Source: Nitrospirota bacterium (lineage in GTDB: Bacteria; JACPQY01). Taken from it: DNA of 51,585 bases. The DNA lies in contig JACPAV010000040.1 in assembly GCA_016180645.1 (NCBI GenBank), forward strand, positions 1-51,585, read 5' to 3'. Numbering within the stretch: position 1 is the first letter of the stretch; every line of letters begins with the position of its first letter. A program made the translations under genes and the position numbers. Below are positions 1-8,304 of this stretch, one piece after another. A model generated the notes under the pieces. It ran no database searches. It saw only the letters and a list, made by a program, of their open reading frames with translations, and was not told where the DNA came from.

Positions 1-27
1 CCGCGTCAACCGAATCGTTCTGGCCAT
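1..27 (-). CDS. 5' end of an unknown gene leaving the window
   Basis: On the minus strand an ATG whose first base is at 27 follows a strong Shine-Dalgarno sequence (AAGGAGG, six bases upstream) and opens a frame reading MARTIRLTR before the window ends. A candidate promoter lies upstream: TTAACA and TATGCT, 16 bases apart, overlapping the end of the neighbouring lipoprotein gene. Nine residues are too few to assign a function. Confidence 0.4.
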
Positions 28-65
28 GAACCCTCCTTGTTGAGGAGAGCATAGCAGATATGGAG

Positions 66-98
66 AATATGTTAAAGTACATTAGTGGGCATATTTAG
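66..98. repeat. Left copy of a 33-bp inverted repeat shared with the right end of the window
   Basis: Read on the minus strand, this 33-base stretch matches 51487-51519 (plus strand) at 30 of 33 positions. Here it covers the last codons and the TAA stop of the adjacent lipoprotein gene; at the other end it begins just after the stop of an unrelated lipoprotein gene. Its nature is unknown: promoter element, recombination site or mobile-element end are all possible. Confidence 0.6.
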
Positions 99-1070
99 CT
101 CATTGTCTACACCGGTGCGTAGATTCCACACGCCAATACCCCGCCGTACCTGACCCCAGCTTGTCAAGCCTAGGGCGACTTTCTCGTTTGAGTCAATGAT
201 GCCGTCACTACATTCACCTGGGAACAACCCGATCAAAGGATCACATTTTAAGTCGGTTGACATTCGGGTGTCCGTGAACCAGTAGGCAAGCGTGTTTCCA
301 CCTAGAGAACTGAGACGATCCGAAATGGCAAGGCTGTTTGCCGTGCGTTCTTTCAAGCTCCTCGGTACAGACACCGCTGAGAGATCAGATAGGCGGAATA
401 CGCGATCGTATTGAAGGTATGCGTAGTCTCGTGACACCTTTATGGAACGTCCTTTTCCAAGGAACCTCGTCTGTCCTGTCCCTAGATCATGGACGTATAC
501 AGGGCTGGTGTCGAAGGGTGCACCTGGGTCTTCGAGGTATATGTCACTGTTCACGGCGTAGACGAGCCAATTCCCGCGTACCGCCCAATCGGTACTCCAG
601 GGATGGTGAAGATTCCCTTCGTATAGTTCAGGGTGCAAGGTCTCAAGTGCTACCAGCCTCAAGTCCAATTCTGGGAGAGACCAGACGCTAAAAGAACCCT
701 GCGCGTTTTTCCCCACGATTGAATTGCGGCTCAAGCCGAGAGGGGAAATTTGCAGCCGGATTTGTCTACCGGGAACACCTCTCTCATCTTCGCCTTTCCA
801 TTTCATGGTGAGGCTGTCCACAGTTAGAACATCATCGCTCGTAAGGTCCTTAACAAGAATACTGTACCGAACTAACTCCGGTGAAATGATTTCCCCCTCC
901 GTCCATGCGGCATACGGCCAAGCAATTCGAACCGCATTGTCGTTACTCGCCCAGAATCTAAGGGGGATGAATCTCTTTCCCTCACTGTCGTCCCCACAGG
1001 AGGACCAGAGTGCAGCGGCCAATACAATAGAATAGCTCTTCCTAATCTTCCTCCAAACGCCGCGATCCAC
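72..1070 (-). CDS. Putative lipoprotein, unknown function
   Basis: 332 residues from a GTG start. The N-terminus has basic residues (1-11), a hydrophobic stretch (13-22) and Cys25 in the context WSSC-GDD, which suggests a lipoprotein signal, although Trp at -3 is a poor lipobox residue. The body has many short beta-prone segments with W/Y-rich motifs (for example AYWFTDTR, GVWNLRTG near the end) that recall beta-propeller repeats; I do not recognise a family. Base composition is less GC-rich than the rest of the window, which suggests acquired DNA. The last codons lie in a repeat also found at the right end, so the C-terminus may have been altered by it. No strong ribosome-binding site is visible before the GTG. 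Confidence 0.6.
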   Translation of the reverse strand: MDRGVWRKIRKSYSIVLAAALWSSCGDDSEGKRFIPLRFWASNDNAVRIAWPYAAWTEGEIISPELVRYSILVKDLTSDDVLTVDSLTMKWKGEDERGVPGRQIRLQISPLGLSRNSIVGKNAQGSFSVWSLPELDLRLVALETLHPELYEGNLHHPWSTDWAVRGNWLVYAVNSDIYLEDPGAPFDTSPVYVHDLGTGQTRFLGKGRSIKVSRDYAYLQYDRVFRLSDLSAVSVPRSLKERTANSLAISDRLSSLGGNTLAYWFTDTRMSTDLKCDPLIGLFPGECSDGIIDSNEKVALGLTSWGQVRRGIGVWNLRTGVDNELNMPTNVL

Positions 1071-1170
1071 CGCTCAAGAGGGGGGGGTGGGGTCAGGCAT
1101 GGGGGTTGACAAGTTTTGAGCACGCACCGGAAAGGAAGTTCAAGGCTTTCAACTCAGCATGACAGCGTTC

Positions 1171-1425
1171 TCATGCAGCGAGCGATTTGCGCCCCCGCAG
1201 AACAACCATGTCCATAACCTGGCTCGTGGAATAGTCAAAAATTTTCCGCCGGCAATGGCCACACCGCTCGTAGGGAAGATCAACAAAAGTATGAACCTTC
1301 CCGCCCACGCGGAGGCGAATGGTCCCCCGTTGGTACCGTAGCGCCTTTGCCCCGCAGAGCGGACAATACTGTACTGCCCTGCTAGATGGAACGCTTCGAC
1401 GAGATAAAGACATAGAATACTTCAT
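1171..1425 (-). CDS. YgiT-type zinc-finger antitoxin (MqsA-like)
   Basis: 84 residues. A CPLCG motif near residue 21 and a CGHCRRK motif near residue 55 form the two halves of the zinc site seen in the N-terminal domain of MqsA/YgiT antitoxins. Between them the protein reads like the short beta strands of that domain (YERCGHC). The C-terminal helix-turn-helix of full-length MqsA is absent; short stand-alone versions are common. The gene follows, and overlaps by 44 bases, a small gene on the same strand, the toxin-first order known from mqsRA. Start is the first ATG; a second ATG four codons later is an alternative. Family is clear, the exact partner mechanism is not. Confidence 0.75.
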   Translation of the reverse strand: MKYSMSLSRRSVPSSRAVQYCPLCGAKALRYQRGTIRLRVGGKVHTFVDLPYERCGHCRRKIFDYSTSQVMDMVVLRGRKSLAA

Positions 1426-1684
1426 CCCCCGCTATCTTGCGGATGACTCCTTTGGTGTAAATCCACATTCCCGAGTAGTTCGGGCTCTCAATGACATACA
1501 GCTTCTCATGCGCCAAGATTGGTGACTTGGAACGAAGCGTCTTCTTGATGGCGTTGGCATTTACGATGGATTCTACAACATCTTCGACGGACAGACCATC
1601 CCGAAGCCGCTCGATTTCCGCCTTGTCCGTGAACTGAAGTTTCCGGGCGATGGCAAGTTTCTTTATCTTGGCAAGCGGACTCAC
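1382..1684 (-). CDS. Putative toxin partner of the MqsA-like antitoxin
   Basis: 100 residues from a GTG start, with AGGA about nine bases upstream. The N-terminal half is basic and helical; the C-terminal half has alternating strands (KLYVIESPNY, GMWIYTKGVI, VFYVFISSK) and ends in a Lys/Arg pair. This pattern (IV-NA-AI-KT, YVIESPN, YTKG, FISSKRS) is known to me from small proteins encoded just upstream of YgiT-type zinc-finger antitoxins; the fold is presumed to be a small RNase-like toxin. No catalytic residues can be assigned from sequence alone. Together with the downstream antitoxin it forms a two-gene minus-strand module. Confidence 0.6.
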   Translation of the reverse strand: MSPLAKIKKLAIARKLQFTDKAEIERLRDGLSVEDVVESIVNANAIKKTLRSKSPILAHEKLYVIESPNYSGMWIYTKGVIRKIAGDEVFYVFISSKRSI

Positions 1685-2142
1685 GTACAGATCCTACCAC
1701 CGGACTCTACCCCTGTCGTCCTCGTAGCTACCCTGCGTGCCCATCTTGCTATTCAGAATGGGGGCGTAGCCAGAAGGCGGGTGCGAATTCCGGGGCCTCA
1801 GGGCCCAGGGACGGCGTTCTCGGCCTTTCCGCGCTCCTCCGCTCCTCGATCCATCACCCAGCGTGTGGCTCGGCGCCCCGGCGCGCATGATCCCACCACC
1901 TGCAATCCGCCTGCGGCGGACTCGGAAGAGAGCCGCTTGCGCGCCCGTTTGAGGTGGTGGGATGATGAGGAGAAGTTCCCGGTCGGCGCTCGACATTCTT
2001 CCCATGTGTCACATCCGTGGAAATCCGGCACATGGACAGAAGGCTGGCGGTCAACTCTCGACCACACCGCAGGGTGCGGATTCCAATGCGGCTCAGCCGC
2101 CTGACCGGGTATGTTCCGAACCGGCTCCACGGACGGTTTGAT
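1685..2142. other. Gene-free stretch with palindromes
   Basis: No convincing coding region. It holds a perfect 11-bp inverted repeat, TCCCACCACCT at 1891-1901 and its complement at 1952-1962, enclosing a GC-rich hairpin (CCGCC-TGC-GGCGG), and a second small hairpin near 2090-2102 (GCGGCTCAGCCGC). Open frames here are short, overlap on both strands and have no ribosome-binding sites. Confidence 0.4.
1891..1962. repeat. 72-bp palindromic element
   Basis: Perfect 11-bp arms at 1891-1901 and 1952-1962 enclose a 50-bp loop that can itself fold through CCGCC/GGCGG. No T-run follows on either side, so it looks more like a REP- or MITE-type relic than a terminator. Confidence 0.45.
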
Positions 2143-2511
2143 TCAGGCTTGGATCGCTTGAACAGGGACGAGGCGCTTTCCATGGAGATCCACGTCCACG
2201 CTTGCATCGTCCATGGTATTCGTGCCGAGCAGAGGGAGATCCGCCTCATTTGCAAACACGACCGTGGTGCCGACCCATCGATCCAAGACCTTCACCTCGC
2301 ACGGGCCGAAGGATCGCTCGATGATGCTGCCATCTGCCATTTGCAGCTTTAGCGCGCCGCGAACCGGGACCTTGAGGCGCTCCAAGAGATTCTTCGGGAG
2401 GGAGGTATAGGCGGCGCCGGTATCGACCAACACTTCAATTTCCTCACCTTTTCCGGGACCGCCGTTCCCCCAGCCTCCGACGCTGATTTTCGTGGTGAAG
2501 GGCCGTGCCAT
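2143..2511 (-). CDS. Retropepsin-like aspartic protease domain protein
   Basis: About 122 residues from the ATG at 2511 (MARPFTTKISVGG); an ATG 24 codons upstream is possible but adds an unlikely leader. The motif EVLVDTGAAYTSLP carries the catalytic Asp-Thr-Gly of single-domain retroviral-type aspartic proteases, and LPLLGTNTMDD near the end matches the hydrophobic-hydrophobic-Gly motif that follows in this fold. Such small bacterial proteins would act as homodimers; substrates are mostly unknown, and several are annotated simply as clan AA proteases. No signal peptide, so it is probably cytoplasmic. Neighbours on the same strand are the toxin-antitoxin pair, at some distance. No strong ribosome-binding site is seen. 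Confidence 0.75.
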   Translation of the reverse strand: MARPFTTKISVGGWGNGGPGKGEEIEVLVDTGAAYTSLPKNLLERLKVPVRGALKLQMADGSIIERSFGPCEVKVLDRWVGTTVVFANEADLPLLGTNTMDDASVDVDLHGKRLVPVQAIQA

Positions 2512-2660
2512 CTGTTTGAGTTTACACCCCGTGCAGGTCGCCGGCAACGCGGAAAAGGGGGCATTCATCATTTCCCAATTCATGCCGGCTCATCACAAAG
2601 CAGAGACGAAAAAGAAGAATGCCCCCTTTCTGTTTTGCAACGAGGGGTATTCTCGACATT

Positions 2661-2673
2661 GTGACTCTGTCAC
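2661..2673. promoter_or_regulatory. Candidate activator-binding palindrome
   Basis: GTGAC-TCT-GTCAC is a perfect inverted repeat about 190 bases upstream of the sigma-54-type promoter, a usual distance for an enhancer-type activator site. It differs from the palindrome beside the NifA-like gene further right, so another activator would be needed. Confidence 0.35.
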
Positions 2674-2853
2674 GCGGATGTGAATCCTTCGCGCAGCGCA
2701 TAACCCTCGGTTCAATCGTCCATTTCTGAACCGGCGTTACTGCCGAACGAAGCCCTTCGTCGCTCTGTCGTGAATCGCCCTCTCGCACTCCCGCGGCATG
2801 GGTCGTAACACCCTGAACCATCGCCCTTCACGGGAAACCCCATCTTCGTCTGA

Positions 2854-2868
2854 CGGCACGATTCCTGC
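2854..2868 (+). promoter_or_regulatory. Predicted sigma-54 promoter of the cytochrome operon
   Basis: CGGCACG-ATTC-CTGC matches the -24/-12 consensus TGGCACG-N4-TTGC at all positions except the first base of each half, with the invariant GG and GC in the right spacing. Transcription would begin near 2880, leaving a leader of about 45 bases before the ATG at 2924. Confidence 0.6.
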
Positions 2869-2923
2869 GAACTCCTAGTGGAAGCAAGGTGATGGAAATT
2901 CTCTTGGCGAAGGAGGTTTGTAA

Positions 2924-3343
2924 ATGAAATATCTGTCGTCACTGATCATTGTACCCATGCTCCTGCTGCCGGCCTTGGCCAAGGCCGGCCCCGACCCGAA
3001 GGAGGTCTTCTCGAGCAAGTGCTCCAAGTGCCACTCGATGAAGCTGGACAAGATCGACAAGAAGGTCTCCAAGGCGGGGAAACGGGCGAAAGGGCCCGAC
3101 CTCTCCGGAGTGGGACTCAAGTACGAGGAGGCTTGGTTCTCGAAATGGCTGAGCAAGGAAGTGGAGAAAGACTCCCTGTACCAGCAGGGGAAGAAGATCA
3201 AACACAAGAAGAACTTCAAGAAAGAGGGAGAGGAAACCCTTAAGGCGATGGCCACCTGGCTCAGCCAGCACAAGACGAAGGTGGAGGTTTCTCCCGAGGA
3301 GGAGGGTGCAGCCGAGGAAGAGGAAGAAGAAAAGGAAGAGTAG
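2924..3343 (+). CDS. Monohaem c-type cytochrome with acidic tail
   Basis: 139 residues. A Sec signal peptide (hydrophobic 4-19, cleavage probably after AKA-21) precedes a class I cytochrome c domain with the haem motif CSKCH at 33-37. The domain is Lys-rich (many KK pairs) and the last ~20 residues are almost all Glu, which gives a strongly polar two-faced protein in the periplasm. It is the first gene after the sigma-54-type promoter, with a good ribosome-binding site (AAGGAGG). It lies 12 bases before the pentahaem gene and would carry electrons to or from the membrane complex encoded next. A methionine axial ligand is not certain; candidates lie near residue 110. Confidence 0.85.
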   Translation: MKYLSSLIIVPMLLLPALAKAGPDPKEVFSSKCSKCHSMKLDKIDKKVSKAGKRAKGPDLSGVGLKYEEAWFSKWLSKEVEKDSLYQQGKKIKHKKNFKKEGEETLKAMATWLSQHKTKVEVSPEEEGAAEEEEEEKEE

Positions 3344-3355
3344 TCCCTCTTATTC

Positions 3356-3844
3356 ATGATGTCACAGACTGTAGGCCGGATCATGCTCGCGCTCCCTTTG
3401 TTCCTACAGGCTTGCAGTCGGCCGGTCAGCCAGCCCGTTGCGTACAACCACAAGGTCCACGTGGCCGGGGAAGAGATGGAGTGCAAAGAATGCCACGCGC
3501 GCGTCGAAATCGGTTTTCAGGCCACTCTTCCCGAACTCTCCGCGTGCGAGGACTGCCACTTGGAAGCACAAGGGGAAGGTCCCGAAGAAGCGAAGGTGGT
3601 ACAGGCGGTAAATGACGCCGAACCGATCGGTTGGGAACGGGTGTACGCGGTGCCGGACCACGTTTTCTTCTCGCATCGACGGCACGTGAAAGTCGGCGAA
3701 ATCGATTGCGTGGAATGCCATGGGGAGGTTCGGGATCGGACTCACCCCTTCACGGTCGCCACGCCGCCCATTTCCATGTCCCGGTGTATCAACTGCCACC
3801 GGGCGAAGAACGCCTCAACCGATTGCGCAGCTTGCCACCGATGA
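3356..3844 (+). CDS. Pentahaem cytochrome c lipoprotein (QrcA/ActA-like)
   Basis: 162 residues. The N-terminus ends in the lipobox LQAC with Cys20, so the protein should be lipid-anchored and face the periplasm. Five haem motifs are present: CKECH (43-47), CEDCH, CVECH, CINCH and CAACH, the last at the very C-terminus. Several extra His residues (YNHKVH, FFSHRRHV) fit bis-His ligation as in class III-type multihaem cytochromes. In the quinone reductase complex Qrc and in alternative complex III (ACIII), a multihaem cytochrome of this kind passes electrons between the MopB/FeS/NrfD core and soluble cytochromes. Its TGA overlaps the ATG of the MopB gene (ATGA), which indicates coupled translation. 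Confidence 0.85.
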   Translation: MMSQTVGRIMLALPLFLQACSRPVSQPVAYNHKVHVAGEEMECKECHARVEIGFQATLPELSACEDCHLEAQGEGPEEAKVVQAVNDAEPIGWERVYAVPDHVFFSHRRHVKVGEIDCVECHGEVRDRTHPFTVATPPISMSRCINCHRAKNASTDCAACHR

Positions 3845-5904
3845 AACGGAGGGATTTCCTCGGCGTGGTGGCTGCATCCGCGGCGGCCTCCACCGCATGC
3901 CATGAAATTAACCTCCAGCGGATCGTGGGAGACGTGCCGGTTCGGCCGGCGCCGTCGCTCCGCCCCGGAATCGAAAAATACGTGGAGACCCTCTGCGGGG
4001 CCTGCGCCGCCGGCTGCGGGATCAGGGTCCGTGTGGTGGATGGCAATGCGGTCCAGGTCGAAGGCCTGAAGGACCATCCGGTCAATGATGGAGGCATCTG
4101 CCCGCGGGGCGCGGCCGAGATCCAGAATCTCTACCACCCGGCCCGGCTGTCTCAGCCGCTCCTTCGAAAGTCAAAACAGGAGCCGATGGAGGGCGTCCCC
4201 TGGGACGCCGCCTTGGCAGCGGCCTCCCTTGAGCTGCGCGCTGCGCAAGAAAGGCGGGCGGGCATTCTGTTCGTCGTGGGACCCACGGCGTCGCCGGCGG
4301 AAGTTGAGGTCGTCACGCGCATGGTCCAGGAACTGCGCGGCGCCGGTGTGGTCCGTCTCGCGGTACCCATGTACGAATTACCCGAAGATGCTTTTCGCCT
4401 CATGCTCGGGGTGGAAAACGCGCGATACGACTTACCCCGCGCGGAGTACATCCTGACGATCCAGTCGGATTGGCTGCAAGCCTCTCATTCCCCCATCGAG
4501 ATGCAGAGAACCTTTGCCGAACTCCGCCGATCGCGCTCCGATCGGCGGATCCGCATGGTTCACGCCGGCAGCCGTCTTTCGATCACGGCGCTCAAATCGG
4601 ACAGGTGGATTCCGATCCGTCCGGAGGGCGGGGCCGCTTTCGCCCATTCCATCGCCGCGGTGCTGCTGGAGAAGGGACGGCACGATCCCAAGGCCGAGTC
4701 CTTGAAAGGTTTTGGGAACTACCGAGAATGGGTTCTTTCGAGATTTGGGGGCGACAACCTTGGGCTGGAATGCGGGGTCGAACCCGAATCCATCCGCGAG
4801 GTCGCCGAGGAGTTTGGGAATCGTCGCCCCGCGATTGCCGTGGGCCGGCGAGGCAGCTTGGCCGAGCAATGCGCCGTAACCGCACTGAATCTGGTGGTGG
4901 GATCTATCGGCGTGGCGGGAGGTATTCTGCCGGGGGGCCGTGTTCCCATCCAAGCCGCTGCTTACTCCACCTCGCCCTCTGCGGATGGCTATCCTGCGGA
5001 GGTGACGGAAGGTAAACGGCCGTCGCCCCAAGTCGTAATACTCTACAAGGCGAATCCTCTTTTTGGCCTGGCCGATTCGACGGCCTGGAGCCGTCTGCTC
5101 GGTTCAGCGTCGATTCGCACTATTGTTCTCGGCTCTTTCGAAGACGAATCCGCCCGGACCGCCGATCTTGTTCTGCCCCTGTCCACACCCTTGGAGAGCC
5201 GCCAGTTCCGTTGGGGGATGACGTTTTCGAGAGAGCCGGTGCTCAGTGTCGGACCGGCCGCGCTTCCGCCTCTCCACGCTACGCGCAGCGGAATGGATGT
5301 CCTTTTCGATTTGGCCGGTCGGAGTGGGAGCAAGTTGCCGTGGGGAAACAGTGAGGAGTTTGTCAACCGGCTCTTGGCCGAGGCAGGGGCCGAAAGCCTC
5401 GCGAAAAAGGGCGGTACGTGGGCCTTCCCCGCCGAGTCCGCGAGGCCGGCAGGCTCCGCGAGATTCGTATTGGGTCCCCCCCCGGTTCCGGAATCGAAAG
5501 GGGCCGGGAAGAAGCTGCGCCTTGATGTTTACCCCCTCCTCGCTTTCCCGTACGGCGAAGGGGCACATCTGCCCTATCTCCACGGACTCACGGCGCCCAG
5601 CGGGCGCGAGGTGTGGTCGAGTTGGGTGGAAATCCATCCGGAAACCGCCGCTCAGCACGGCATTCAAGACGGAGACCGCGTTGAGGTGCGCTCCGACCTC
5701 GGCGCTCTTACAACCGTGGCGCGGGTCGCCCACGGTATCCATCCCTCCGCGGTGGCGATGCCGCTCGGCCTCGGTCGAAAAGCCCTTGGCGTGTTTGCAG
5801 ACGGACACGGCGCCGATCCCACCGCACTGCTGGCGCCCTCATTGGACCCGGATACGCGTCGGCACACCTGGGAAGGGACTCAAGTTGAAGTGAGGAAAAT
5901 CTAG
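3841..5904 (+). CDS. MopB-family (molybdopterin oxidoreductase-like) subunit, QrcB/ActB1-like
   Basis: 687 residues from the ATG that overlaps the upstream stop. A twin-arginine signal (RRDFL at 3-7, hydrophobic to 18, STAC at 17-20 as a possible lipid site) directs it to the periplasmic side. Cys52, Cys55, Cys59 and Cys87 form the [4Fe-4S] site of the family (CGACAAGC ... ICPRG). The rest follows the molybdopterin-oxidoreductase plan and ends with the C-terminal dinucleotide-binding-type beta domain (DGDRVEVRSDLG, VAMPLGLG). In Qrc and ACIII the corresponding subunit has lost the Mo cofactor; whether this copy binds one cannot be read here. It is encoded separately from the ferredoxin subunit, as in Qrc and unlike fused ActB. 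Confidence 0.85.
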   Translation: MKRRDFLGVVAASAAASTACHEINLQRIVGDVPVRPAPSLRPGIEKYVETLCGACAAGCGIRVRVVDGNAVQVEGLKDHPVNDGGICPRGAAEIQNLYHPARLSQPLLRKSKQEPMEGVPWDAALAAASLELRAAQERRAGILFVVGPTASPAEVEVVTRMVQELRGAGVVRLAVPMYELPEDAFRLMLGVENARYDLPRAEYILTIQSDWLQASHSPIEMQRTFAELRRSRSDRRIRMVHAGSRLSITALKSDRWIPIRPEGGAAFAHSIAAVLLEKGRHDPKAESLKGFGNYREWVLSRFGGDNLGLECGVEPESIREVAEEFGNRRPAIAVGRRGSLAEQCAVTALNLVVGSIGVAGGILPGGRVPIQAAAYSTSPSADGYPAEVTEGKRPSPQVVILYKANPLFGLADSTAWSRLLGSASIRTIVLGSFEDESARTADLVLPLSTPLESRQFRWGMTFSREPVLSVGPAALPPLHATRSGMDVLFDLAGRSGSKLPWGNSEEFVNRLLAEAGAESLAKKGGTWAFPAESARPAGSARFVLGPPPVPESKGAGKKLRLDVYPLLAFPYGEGAHLPYLHGLTAPSGREVWSSWVEIHPETAAQHGIQDGDRVEVRSDLGALTTVARVAHGIHPSAVAMPLGLGRKALGVFADGHGADPTALLAPSLDPDTRRHTWEGTQVEVRKI

Positions 5905-6632
5905 TGTCAACCACCGCGCCCGATTCCCATGCAAAGAACAACGGTGGAAAGCACCGATGGGGAATGGTCATCGACCTCGATCGATGCACGGCGTGCGGGG
6001 CGTGCGCCGTGGCGTGCGCCCAGGAAAATAACGCTCCGTTCGGATCACCCACGGACAGTCCGGAGACGCGTGTCATCCGGTGGATGGAAGTTCTGCGCGC
6101 CGCGCAGGACGGAAATCACAACGCGACCGTGCGCATGATCCCGATGCCCTGTCAGCATTGCGAACACCCGCCGTGCACCAAGGTCTGCCCCGTCTATGCG
6201 ACGTATCGGAACCCGGAAGGTCTCGTGCCGCAAATCTACTATCGCTGCATCGGGTGCCGGTATTGCGTGAACGCGTGCCCCTACACCTGCAAATACTTCA
6301 ACTGGACTGAGCCCGAATGGCCCGAAACCTCCGTCCGGGGCCTCAACCCGGATGTCTCCATCCGGCACAAAGGCGTGACGGAGAAGTGCAACTTCTGCAT
6401 GCACCGGCTCCAGCGAGCGAAAGACGACGCGGCCGCGGAAGGCCGGGCGATTCAGGATGGAGACTACCGCACGGCTTGCCAACAGGCCTGCCCCGCGAAG
6501 GCGATCACGTTCGGAAACCTGGATGATCCGTCCACTCAGGTTGCCCGGGCGGCCGAGAGCCCGCGGACGACCCACTTGCTGGAAGACTTGGGCACCGAGC
6601 CGAAGGTCTACTATCTGAGGGAGGGCGCATGA
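5904..6632 (+). CDS. Four-cluster ferredoxin subunit (QrcC/ActB2-like)
   Basis: 242 residues from a GTG that overlaps the upstream TAG. Four Cys clusters follow the DmsB/NrfC/PsrB pattern: CTACGACAVAC (about 28-38), CQHCEHPPCTKVC, CIGCRYCVNACPYTC, and CNFC with a later CQQACPAKA. These bind up to four Fe-S clusters that wire the MopB subunit to the NrfD membrane subunit. No signal peptide is present, so export would be together with the Tat-bearing MopB subunit, as known for this family. The stop overlaps the start of the NrfD gene (ATGA). Confidence 0.9.
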   Translation: MSTTAPDSHAKNNGGKHRWGMVIDLDRCTACGACAVACAQENNAPFGSPTDSPETRVIRWMEVLRAAQDGNHNATVRMIPMPCQHCEHPPCTKVCPVYATYRNPEGLVPQIYYRCIGCRYCVNACPYTCKYFNWTEPEWPETSVRGLNPDVSIRHKGVTEKCNFCMHRLQRAKDDAAAEGRAIQDGDYRTACQQACPAKAITFGNLDDPSTQVARAAESPRTTHLLEDLGTEPKVYYLREGA

Positions 6633-8296
6633 GATCCATTTCTCCACCGGCGCCCGCATACCTCAAGCCGCCCGTTTTTCTCCCGCCGACCCCCGCCTAC
6701 ATGCCTCCACCCGGGTTTGGCGCGCGGCGAGACTGGGCGTTCTACGTTCAGGCCGGAGGCTTGGTCGGGTTCTGGGGGTTCGCGCTGACGGTGGTGGGCT
6801 GGTTTGCCTGGCGCGCGTTCACGTTGCACCGGCTTGGGGACATCTGGCTGCCGGCCGTCTTCATCGGTTCGCTGGTAGGAGGCGTTTTCCTGCTTCTCGC
6901 CTCGGTCCTGACCTACACCTTCCTCGCCTTGGGCGCCAAAGGATCGAAATCCTATTCCGTGCCGACATTGGAACCGGGAGAAGAGGTCCTGCTGGCCCCC
7001 ATCCTCGGGAAACCGAGCCCCGCTTTTTGGGTGGCGGTTCTGGTCCTCGGCTCCGTGGCCCTGGCGGCCCTCTATGCGTTCAGCCGCCAATTGCAATATG
7101 GCTTGGGCGTGACGGGCCTTGGCCGGCCCGTCTTCTGGGGCTTCTACATCATCAATTTCATCTTCTTTATCGGCATCAGCCACGCGGGCACGCTGATTTC
7201 AGCCATTCTCCGAATCTCCCAGGCCGAGTGGCGCCGCGCGATCACCCGCTCCGCGGAAGTCATCACCGTTCTTGTCCTGTTCTTCGGCGCGGGGAACATC
7301 ATTCTCGACATGGGTCGTCCGGACCGCCTCCTGAACGTCTTCCGATTCGGACGGCTCGAATCCCCGCTCCTGTGGGACGTGTGCAGCATCACCACCTACC
7401 TGACCGGCTCCACCATCTACCTCTACCTTCCGCTCATTCCGGACATTGCGTTCCTCCGGGGCCGTGTTCAAGGATGGCGGCGGCATCTCTACCATCTCCT
7501 CTCTTTTGGGTGGGAGGATACGCCGGAACAAAGGGCGGTCATCGAGCGGGTGATTGCCGTCATGGCCGTCGTGGTCATCCCGGTGGCTATCTCCGTCCAT
7601 ACCGTCGTGTCGTGGGTCTTCTCCATGACGCTGAAACCGATGTGGCATTCCACCATCTTCGGCCCGTACTTCGTCGTCGGAGCCATCTACTCCGGCATCG
7701 CCGCACTTCTCATTGCCATGGCCATCCTCCGGAAGGCGTACCACCTCGAGGACTTCCTGAAGCCCGTCCATTTCAACTACCTGGGGATCCTGATGCTGGT
7801 CATGACCTGCCTGTGGTTCTACTTCACCTTCGCGGAGTTTCTCACGACTTACTTCGGCGGCGTCCCGTCAGAACTGTCCATCTTTTTCTCCAAGATCGGA
7901 GGATCGTTCTCGTGGCCCTTCTGGGCGATGGTGGCATGTTGTTTCCTTCTGCCCTTCACCATACTGGTCCGCGGGAAGGGGCGTTCCGTGGCGGGGTGCG
8001 TGGGGGCCTCCATTTTCGTCGTGATCGGAATGTGGCTGGAGCGCTTCGTCATCATCGTCCCCTCCGGTGTTCGGCCGATGCTTCCCTATCCGCAAAGCCA
8101 CTACATGCCGAGTTGGGTGGAGATTCTTCTCTTTGCCGGGTGCATCTCGGGCTTCTGCCTGCTGTACGTCCTTTTCAGCCGGTTCTTCCCCATCGTCTCC
8201 ATCTGGGAAGTCCGGGAAGGGCGACACCTCGCCGCGGGGGAAGTGGCGAAGCGTGTCCGAACCTATTTCCCGGGGCAAAAAGCGGCATCGGAGTAG
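6629..8296 (+). CDS. NrfD/PsrC-family membrane subunit (QrcD/ActC-like)
   Basis: 555 residues. A Pro-rich cytoplasmic or interfacial N-terminus (residues 5-35) is followed by about ten hydrophobic segments. Characteristic NrfD features include GFYIINFIFFIGISHAG, the segment WRRAITRSAE, and FGAGNIILDMGRPDR. In Qrc, ACIII, PsrABC and related enzymes this subunit binds the quinone and anchors the complex. With the pentahaem, MopB and ferredoxin subunits it makes a four-part complex in QrcABCD order; ACIII would also need ActD and ActF, which are not here. Translation is coupled to the ferredoxin gene by a four-base overlap. Confidence 0.9.
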   Translation: MRSISPPAPAYLKPPVFLPPTPAYMPPPGFGARRDWAFYVQAGGLVGFWGFALTVVGWFAWRAFTLHRLGDIWLPAVFIGSLVGGVFLLLASVLTYTFLALGAKGSKSYSVPTLEPGEEVLLAPILGKPSPAFWVAVLVLGSVALAALYAFSRQLQYGLGVTGLGRPVFWGFYIINFIFFIGISHAGTLISAILRISQAEWRRAITRSAEVITVLVLFFGAGNIILDMGRPDRLLNVFRFGRLESPLLWDVCSITTYLTGSTIYLYLPLIPDIAFLRGRVQGWRRHLYHLLSFGWEDTPEQRAVIERVIAVMAVVVIPVAISVHTVVSWVFSMTLKPMWHSTIFGPYFVVGAIYSGIAALLIAMAILRKAYHLEDFLKPVHFNYLGILMLVMTCLWFYFTFAEFLTTYFGGVPSELSIFFSKIGGSFSWPFWAMVACCFLLPFTILVRGKGRSVAGCVGASIFVVIGMWLERFVIIVPSGVRPMLPYPQSHYMPSWVEILLFAGCISGFCLLYVLFSRFFPIVSIWEVREGRHLAAGEVAKRVRTYFPGQKAASE

Positions 8297-8304
8297 ACAC
8301 GGAA

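Larger units (their letters stand above)
2512..2923. other. Regulatory region before the cytochrome operon
   Basis: No supported gene. The stretch contains a 13-bp palindrome at 2661-2673, a sigma-54-type promoter at 2854-2868 and the leader of the first cytochrome gene, with AAGGAGG eight bases before the ATG at 2924. Confidence 0.5.

Noticed and set aside
3631-3840. Longer N-terminus for the MopB subunit
   Set aside because: It would overlap most of the pentahaem gene in another frame; the ATG at 3841 gives a proper twin-arginine signal and a typical ATGA overlap.
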